Assembly: GCA_905197685.1 (NCBI GenBank)
Contig: CAJJZS010000014.1
Span: 1-54,375 of the forward strand
Source of the DNA: an uncultured Oscillospiraceae bacterium
GTDB taxonomy: Bacteria; Bacillota; Clostridia; Oscillospirales; Ruminococcaceae
Direction of reading: 5' to 3'
Length of the DNA: 54,375 nucleotides
Shown one piece after another: positions 49,216 through 54,375 of the stretch. Both the position numbers and the translations under genes were made by a program. Position 1 is the first letter of the stretch. Each line of letters starts with the position of its first letter. Under the pieces are notes generated by a model, which saw only the letters and a list, made by a program, of their open reading frames with translations, was not told where the DNA came from and ran no database searches.

Positions 49216-51432
49216 ATGCAAAAAGAAACATTGGTTCAAATTACAGGGACGGTGGAAACCATCGTCTACAAAAATGAAGAAACCGGCTTCACCGTACTGG
49301 AACTGGACAAAGACGGGGAACTGATTACCGTAGTCGGCGAGCTTTCTGCTGTGGGCGAGGGGGAAATTTTAACGCTGCACGGCAGTTTTCGCACCCATCC
49401 CAGCTACGGTACCCAATTTAAGGCGGTTGCGGCGCAGCAAAAGCTGCCCTCTTCCGCTGCCGCAATTTTACGCTATCTTTCTTCGGGCGCTGTGAAGGGA
49501 ATCGGTCCGGTTCTTGCTTCCCGCATGGTAGCGGAATTCGGCGACGATACGCTTCAGGTTTTAGAAAACGAACCGGACAGACTTTCCTGTATCCAGGGCA
49601 TTTCTCCCGCAAAGTGCGAAAAGCTCAAGGAAGAACTGGGAAGAATGTTCGGTATGAGAAGTATCATGTTGTTTCTTTCTCAATTCGGTATTGATTCTTC
49701 CACCTCGGTTTCTGTCTGGAAGCGATGGGGAACAATGTCAAAACGAATGATTGAAGAAAACCCTTACCTGCTGTGCTGTGAAGAAATCGGTATGGAATTT
49801 GACCAATGCGAAGCCATCGCAAAAAAACTGGGAATCCCGCCCGACAGCTCTTACCGCATCGAAGCCGCGCTGCAATTTGTGCTGCGCCACAATCTGTACA
49901 ACGGTCATACTTGCCTGCCGTTAGACAAACTGCTACCTACCGCAGGCGCTTTGCTCAACCAAAACCAGACCATGATTGAAAAAAGCATGGAGATTTTGCT
50001 GCGCCGCAAGGAGCTGAATATCGTTGACGTAAACGGCAGAGAATACGTTTACCTTCCCGAATATCTGGAAGCCGAACGGTTTATCGCTTCCAGAGTCCGC
50101 TTTATGCTGTCCGCAGACGAAAGCTGCGCGCCGAAAGCAAAAGCAAAGGAAAAAATCGAAGCCTTGCAGCAAAAAAACGGTATCTCTTACGCTTCTTTGC
50201 AAAAGGAGGCGATTGAGCAGGCAATCAGCCATCACCTGTTCATCTTAACCGGTGGACCGGGAACCGGTAAAACCACCACCATCAACGCCATCATCGAACT
50301 GTTGGAGGAGGGGGGCAATCAAGTTGCTTTGTGCGCCCCGACCGGACGCGCCGCCAAACGAATGTCCGAAGTAACCGGCAAAGATGCAAAAACCATTCAC
50401 CGTTTGCTGGAGGTGGATTTTGCCAATCCCTCCTCCCTTCAGTTTAAACGAAACGAAAAAAATCCGCTGCCGTATGATGCGGTAATTGTTGACGAAACCT
50501 CGATGGTGGATATTCCGCTGATGCGCTCGTTGATTTGCGCCCTGAAGCTGCGCTGCCGCCTGATTTTAGTTGGGGACAGCGACCAGCTGCCTTCGGTGGG
50601 ACCCGGCAACGTCCTGCGAGATTTTATCGAATCGGAGTGTATCCCGCAGGTTCGTCTGACCGAAATTTTCCGTCAGGCGCAAAAAAGTCTGATTGTTACC
50701 AACGCTCACGCGATTGTACACGGACAGATTCCGGAACTGAAAAAGCATGACAACGATTTCTTTTTTCTCAAGCGGGAACGCGCCGAACAGATAAAAAGTA
50801 CCGTTTTAGATTTGGTCAGCTCCCGTCTGCCAAAAAGTTACGGGTATTCCCCTACGGCAGATATTCAGGTTATCGTGCCCACCCGCATCGGCGCAGTGGG
50901 AGCCAACAACCTGAATCAGAGCTTACAGGAACGGCTGAACCCTCCTGCCCCCAATAAAGGTGAATTTGAAAGTAACGGCAGAAAATTTCGCGTAGGCGAC
51001 AAGGTAATGCAGATAAAAAACAACTACGATATTCTCTGGCAGAAGGACAACGGAGAGGAAGGCATGGGCGTTTATAACGGGGACATCGGCTTTATCGAGT
51101 CGATTGACCGCCCCACCAAAACCCTTTTGATTCGCTTTGACGATCGGGTTGCCGAATATTTGTTTGAGATGGCTCCCGAATTAGAACTTGCTTATGCCAT
51201 CACCGTCCACAAAAGCCAGGGCAGCGAGTTTGAGGCGGTTGTTATGCCGCTTACCTCCTACAAAAGCAAAATGCACTACCGAAATCTGCTGTACACCGCA
51301 GTCACCCGCGCCAAAAGCAGGCTGATTTTGCTGGGACAGGAAAAAACAATCGCAGAGATGATTGCCAACAATCGCAAGACGGTGCGTTACACCAATTTAA
51401 AGGAAATGCTGCTGGGACAGGTGGAAGAATAA
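49216..51432 (+). CDS. recD2: RecD2-type ATP-dependent DNA helicase
   Basis: 738 aa, the full family length. An N-terminal OB-like domain and helix-hairpin-helix region (KGIGPVLASRMVAEFG, IQGISPAKCEKLKEEL) precede the SF1B motor with Walker A 346-353 (GGPGTGKT), motif II DET (VDETSMVD), motif III GDSDQLPSVGPG and the C-terminal block ITVHKSQGSEFEAVV...LYTAVTRAKSRL. It is a 5'-3' helicase without RecBC partners, used in repair and replication. No terminator was seen before the mreB promoter. Confidence 0.95.
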   Translation: MQKETLVQITGTVETIVYKNEETGFTVLELDKDGELITVVGELSAVGEGEILTLHGSFRTHPSYGTQFKAVAAQQKLPSSAAAILRYLSSGAVKGIGPVLASRMVAEFGDDTLQVLENEPDRLSCIQGISPAKCEKLKEELGRMFGMRSIMLFLSQFGIDSSTSVSVWKRWGTMSKRMIEENPYLLCCEEIGMEFDQCEAIAKKLGIPPDSSYRIEAALQFVLRHNLYNGHTCLPLDKLLPTAGALLNQNQTMIEKSMEILLRRKELNIVDVNGREYVYLPEYLEAERFIASRVRFMLSADESCAPKAKAKEKIEALQQKNGISYASLQKEAIEQAISHHLFILTGGPGTGKTTTINAIIELLEEGGNQVALCAPTGRAAKRMSEVTGKDAKTIHRLLEVDFANPSSLQFKRNEKNPLPYDAVIVDETSMVDIPLMRSLICALKLRCRLILVGDSDQLPSVGPGNVLRDFIESECIPQVRLTEIFRQAQKSLIVTNAHAIVHGQIPELKKHDNDFFFLKRERAEQIKSTVLDLVSSRLPKSYGYSPTADIQVIVPTRIGAVGANNLNQSLQERLNPPAPNKGEFESNGRKFRVGDKVMQIKNNYDILWQKDNGEEGMGVYNGDIGFIESIDRPTKTLLIRFDDRVAEYLFEMAPELELAYAITVHKSQGSEFEAVVMPLTSYKSKMHYRNLLYTAVTRAKSRLILLGQEKTIAEMIANNRKTVRYTNLKEMLLGQVEE

Positions 51433-51459
51433 AAAAGTGAGAAAAGCGGATAAAACCTC

Positions 51460-51488
51460 TTGAAAACGCTGCTTCTTCTCTTTATAAT
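51460..51488 (+). promoter_or_regulatory. SigA-type promoter of the mreB-trmN6 genes
   Basis: TTGAAA and TATAAT with a 17-bp spacer, about 84 bp before the TTG start. Confidence 0.78.
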
Positions 51489-51571
51489 GAATAACGCAGA
51501 GAGTATGGTAAAAAAGTATCATAACCAAAGATAAACATAGAATCGAACAGAATGAAAAAGGATGGTGCCGT

Positions 51572-52582
51572 TTGGACGTTGGAATTGATTTAGGAACCGC
51601 AACCGTAATTGTGTATGTCGGCGGTCAGGGCGTTGTTTTGGAAGAACCCTCGGTCGTCGCTGTCAATATGAAAACCGACTCTATTATCAGTGTCGGTGAC
51701 GAGGCCTACCGCATGATCGGAAAAACCCCGGACCATATCAAAGCGGTGCGCCCGCTTTCACAGGGCGTGGTGTGCGATTATAAGCTCACCGAAGAGATGG
51801 TCAAGCATTTTATCAAAAAAATTTGCAGCGATAAACTGGTAAAACCCCGCATCGCCCTGTGCGTTCCGTCGGGAATTACCAATGTGGAGTCAAACGCCGT
51901 TATCGACGTCGCTATTTCCTCCGGAGCCAGAAAAGTATATCTGATTGAAGAACCGGTTGCCGCTGCAATCGGGGCAAACATTGATATTGAAAAGCCCAAC
52001 GGCAACCTGATTGTAGACATCGGCGGCGGTACAACCGACATTGCCGTACTGTCGTTAAACGGTATCGTCAACAAAAAATCCATCAAAATTGCCGGAGATA
52101 CCATCAACGATGCAATCATTAAATATGTTCGGCTGTCCCACGGGGTATGTATCGGAGAAAAAACCGCAGACCAGATTAAACGCACTGTCGGCAGCGTCTT
52201 TTTCTCTGCCGATGAGGATTGCTCCGCGCCGGTAAAGGGAAGAAACCTGACTACCGGTCTGCCCTGTCAAATACAAATCAGCCGTTCGATGCTGTACGAG
52301 TGCATAATGAAAGAGGTAGAACAGATTGTCACCGCCGTTAAGGAAGTAATTGAAAAAACCCCGCCCGAATTGGTCGGAGATATCTACACCAACGGAATCA
52401 CCCTTACCGGCGGCGGCAGCCTGCTGCACGGTATGGACAAGCTGATTGAAAAACATACCAAAGTCCCCACCAAAATTGCCGAAGACCCGATTAACTGCGT
52501 TGCCATCGGCACCGGAAAATCGTTTGAATATCTGGACAAATTGGTGGACGGCTTTGTCATTCCTTCCATGCAGAGGTTTTAA
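51572..52582 (+). CDS. mreB: MreB/Mbl actin-like cell-shape protein
   Basis: 336 aa from a TTG start with AAAAAGGATGG upstream. Actin-fold phosphate loops: VGIDLGTATVIVYV at the N-terminus, LIVDIGGGTTDIAVLS in the middle and GITLTGGGSLLHGMDKL near the end. It forms membrane-associated filaments that guide lateral wall synthesis. mreC and mreD are not adjacent, as for mbl/mreBH-type paralogues, so MreB versus Mbl cannot be decided. The stop overlaps the ATG of trmN6. Confidence 0.93.
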   Translation: MDVGIDLGTATVIVYVGGQGVVLEEPSVVAVNMKTDSIISVGDEAYRMIGKTPDHIKAVRPLSQGVVCDYKLTEEMVKHFIKKICSDKLVKPRIALCVPSGITNVESNAVIDVAISSGARKVYLIEEPVAAAIGANIDIEKPNGNLIVDIGGGTTDIAVLSLNGIVNKKSIKIAGDTINDAIIKYVRLSHGVCIGEKTADQIKRTVGSVFFSADEDCSAPVKGRNLTTGLPCQIQISRSMLYECIMKEVEQIVTAVKEVIEKTPPELVGDIYTNGITLTGGGSLLHGMDKLIEKHTKVPTKIAEDPINCVAIGTGKSFEYLDKLVDGFVIPSMQRF

Positions 52583-53325
52583 TGATGCCGGATTTTGAAT
52601 ATACAATGGAAAAACTGTCGGACGAGCTTTCTATCTGCGTTACCAAAGACCATCGTTTTGGAACCGATGCTTTTTTGCTGTCCGATTTTGCAAACATTCG
52701 CCGCAAAGACCTTGCCTGTGACCTGGGAACCGGCTGCGGCATTATTCCCCTGCTTTGGTTTCGTGACCCAAACCTGGCGCCCAAACAAGCCTACGGGGTG
52801 GATATTCAGCAGCTTGCTGTCCGTCAGCTTACCTTTACTGTGGAGCAGGCAAACCTTTCCGAGCGCATGATTCCTGTCCGGGCAGATCTTTCCGACCTTA
52901 CCGCATTAAAAGAAAAGCTGCCTTTCGGCAGCTTCGATGTTGTCACCTGCAATCCCCCGTATAAAAAGGAAAGCCACGGTATTTTAAGCCAAAGCAGCAG
53001 CGACATCATCGCCCGTCACGAAACGATGTGTTCGATTGAAGACGTGTGCAAAGCTGCCGCAAAGCTGCTGCAATTCGGCGGGCGATTGTGCGTCTGCCAG
53101 CGTCCCGAACGACTGCTTGACGTGTTGGAAGCCATGCGCCAAGAAAAGATTGAACCCAAACGGGTTCGCTTTGTACAAAAACGGGGAGATACTGCCCCGT
53201 GGCTCTTTTTGGCAGAAGGACGAAAGGGCGCAAAACGCTTTTTAAAGGTGGAACCTCCCCTGCTGATTCAGGACGAAAACGGGGAATTTTCCCCCGAATT
53301 AAAAAAAATTTACCGTCTGCCGTAA
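52582..53325 (+). CDS. trmN6: tRNA1(Val) (adenine-N6)-methyltransferase-like
   Basis: 247 aa. A SAM-binding motif DLGTGCG (47-53) and the amino-methyltransferase motif N124-PPY-127 identify an N6-adenine methylase of the TrmN6/YabB family. Its ATG overlaps the last base of mreB's TAA, so the two are translationally coupled. Followed 40 bp later by rsmI, as in Bacillus where yabB and yabC are neighbours. Confidence 0.92.
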   Translation: MMPDFEYTMEKLSDELSICVTKDHRFGTDAFLLSDFANIRRKDLACDLGTGCGIIPLLWFRDPNLAPKQAYGVDIQQLAVRQLTFTVEQANLSERMIPVRADLSDLTALKEKLPFGSFDVVTCNPPYKKESHGILSQSSSDIIARHETMCSIEDVCKAAAKLLQFGGRLCVCQRPERLLDVLEAMRQEKIEPKRVRFVQKRGDTAPWLFLAEGRKGAKRFLKVEPPLLIQDENGEFSPELKKIYRLP

Positions 53326-53365
53326 TTTTTTCGAACAAAATCAACAACAAGAAACGAGGAAAAAA

Positions 53366-54193
53366 ATGTCAGGAACATTGTTCGTTGTCGGTACACCCAT
53401 CGGCAACCTGGATGATATGAGCGTGCGCGCAGTAAAAACGCTGGAACAGATCGATTTTATTGCCGCAGAAGATACTCGCGTTACATTAAAGCTGTTAAAC
53501 CACTTTGAAATAAAAAAGCCGATGGTTAGCTACCACGAACATAACGCCCGGGAAAAAGGCGGAGAAATTATCACCCGACTGCTTGCCGGGGAAAGCTGCG
53601 CCATCGTCACCGATGCCGGTATGCCTTGTATTTCCGACCCCGGAGAGGATTTGGTGCGCCTTTGCGCCGAAAACGGAATCGACACCAAAGTAATTCCCGG
53701 ACCGAGCGCGGCAATCTCCGCTCTGGCTTTGTCGGGGCTTTCCACTTCCAAATTTGTATTTGAGGGTTTTTTAAATCCTCAAAAAAACGCGAAGCTCGAA
53801 CGCTTGCAAGAACTAAGCCGTGAAACCCGCACCATTATTTTTTATGAAGCGCCGCACAAGCTGTGCGATACCCTCTCCGCAATGTATCAGGTACTGGGCG
53901 ACCGTAAAATCACCTTAGCAAGAGAACTGACCAAAATCTATGAGGAGGTTATCCGCACCACCCTTTCCCAAGCCAGAGAACAGTACGAGGAAAAACCGCC
54001 GAAGGGAGAATTTGTCCTTGTTGTGGAAGGTATGAAAGAGGAAGAACAGACCATGAGTTTCGAGCAAGCCTTGGACTTTATTCAAACGCTCACCGATAAG
54101 GGTGAACCGCTTTCTAAAGCAGCAAAGGACGTTGCCCGTCAAACCGGTTTTAAAAAAGGAGAACTTTACGCAAAATTCTTAGAGAGGGAATAA
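53366..54193 (+). CDS. rsmI: 16S rRNA (cytidine1402-2'-O)-methyltransferase
   Basis: 275 aa. The tetrapyrrole-methylase fold has LFVVGTPIGNLDDMSVRAVKTL, AAEDTRVTLKLLNHF, TDAGMPCISDPGEDLV and FYEAPHKLCDTL, all RsmI hallmarks. It methylates C1402 of 16S rRNA in the decoding centre with RsmH as co-modifier. GAAACGAGG lies before the ATG. Last gene of the mreB-trmN6-rsmI run; a strong terminator follows. Confidence 0.95.
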   Translation: MSGTLFVVGTPIGNLDDMSVRAVKTLEQIDFIAAEDTRVTLKLLNHFEIKKPMVSYHEHNAREKGGEIITRLLAGESCAIVTDAGMPCISDPGEDLVRLCAENGIDTKVIPGPSAAISALALSGLSTSKFVFEGFLNPQKNAKLERLQELSRETRTIIFYEAPHKLCDTLSAMYQVLGDRKITLARELTKIYEEVIRTTLSQAREQYEEKPPKGEFVLVVEGMKEEEQTMSFEQALDFIQTLTDKGEPLSKAAKDVARQTGFKKGELYAKFLERE

Positions 54194-54244
54194 TCTGTAA
54201 ATTCTTCACACAAAACCATATGTATCAAATTGAACAACATTAAG

Positions 54245-54285
54245 AAAGAGGGAGCAGTTTATAAAAACTGCTCCCTCTTTCTTAT
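54245..54285 (+). terminator. Terminator of rsmI
   Basis: Perfect 16-bp arms AAAGAGGGAGCAGTTT / AAACTGCTCCCTCTTT with a 4-nt loop; can work in both directions. Confidence 0.88.
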
Positions 54286-54344
54286 CATTTGGTTTTACCA
54301 TTTAAAACCGATTTGTCTTGAAAATAAATTTATTTACAAAAAAT

Positions 54345-54375
54345 TTATTTCTTTTTCTTTGCGCCGATTACGGTT
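54345..54375 (-). CDS. Possible 3' end of a minus-strand gene
   Basis: The minus strand reads TVIGAKKKK and then TAA at 54345-54347. A hydrophobic-to-basic ending and the nearby terminator hairpin are compatible with a real C-terminus of a gene continuing past the window. Too little is visible to name it. Confidence 0.35.
   Translation of the reverse strand, partial: TVIGAKKKK

Overview
The window reads as chromosomal DNA of a spore-forming anaerobe of the Clostridia, most likely Oscillospirales/Ruminococcaceae (inference). The grounds are a cotJABC spore-coat operon, dipicolinate synthase genes dpaA/dpaB, a four-gene glgBCDA glycogen operon with the Firmicutes-type GlgD subunit, a two-subunit Fe-S L-serine dehydratase, a clostridial 2[4Fe-4S] ferredoxin, RicT/DarA/YaaO homologues, and strong GGAGG ribosome sites with frequent TTG starts. 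No rRNA, tRNA or CRISPR array was seen.

Layout. 1-2.6 kb: 5' part of a large secreted beta-helix-type surface protein (minus strand, runs off the edge). 3-12.4 kb: FAD/Rieske oxidoreductase flanked by palindromic repeats, yebC, an EpsG-like membrane protein, a MATE exporter, an orphan OmpR-type regulator, a class A PBP and a BofC-like protein. 12.4-17.9 kb: VOC protein, ferredoxin, then a minus-strand operon queG-yaaO-darA-holB-ricT. 18-24.4 kb: sdaAB-sdaAA, a FUSC-like protein, a small conserved ORF, an ATPase, an autoregulated GntR/ABC-exporter operon and the decayed tail of an S41 peptidase. 24.4-32 kb: glgB-glgC-glgD-glgA and gap. 32.3-36.9 kb: a sensor-kinase-like protein lacking its phospho-acceptor histidine, a secreted 12-residue-repeat protein, another secreted protein, metY and a 103-residue sortase-anchored stub. 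37-42.1 kb: C69 dipeptidase with a beta-hydroxyacid dehydrogenase, cotJABC, an IS200/IS605 remnant and a DUF4268 protein. 42.2-54.4 kb: rlmD, dpaAB, a TraX-like protein, a D-Ala-D-Ala carboxypeptidase, two proteins of unknown function, recD2, mreB/mbl, trmN6 and rsmI.

How the genes work together. Sporulation is the main theme: cotJABC (coat), dpaAB (dipicolinate), the carboxypeptidase (possibly cortex) and an unknown membrane-anchored protein at 48.8 kb all have sigma-K- or sigma-E-like sites upstream. Carbon storage (glg) and glycolysis (gap) sit together but have separate promoters. In Bacillus subtilis yaaO-tmk-yaaQ-yaaR-holB-yaaT-yabA-trmN6-rsmI form one neighbourhood. Here tmk, yaaR and yabA are absent from it, and trmN6/rsmI lie about 38 kb away on the other strand.

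Most unusual items: the mirror-symmetric 12-residue-repeat secreted protein; the His-less kinase; an apparent AUA start for dpaA; the palindromic repeats bracketing the FAD/Rieske gene; the sortase stub with no functional domain; and the GlgB C-terminal tail with four EKPKRTRKK repeats. None is proven to be a new system. All calls come from reading the sequence, without database searches.
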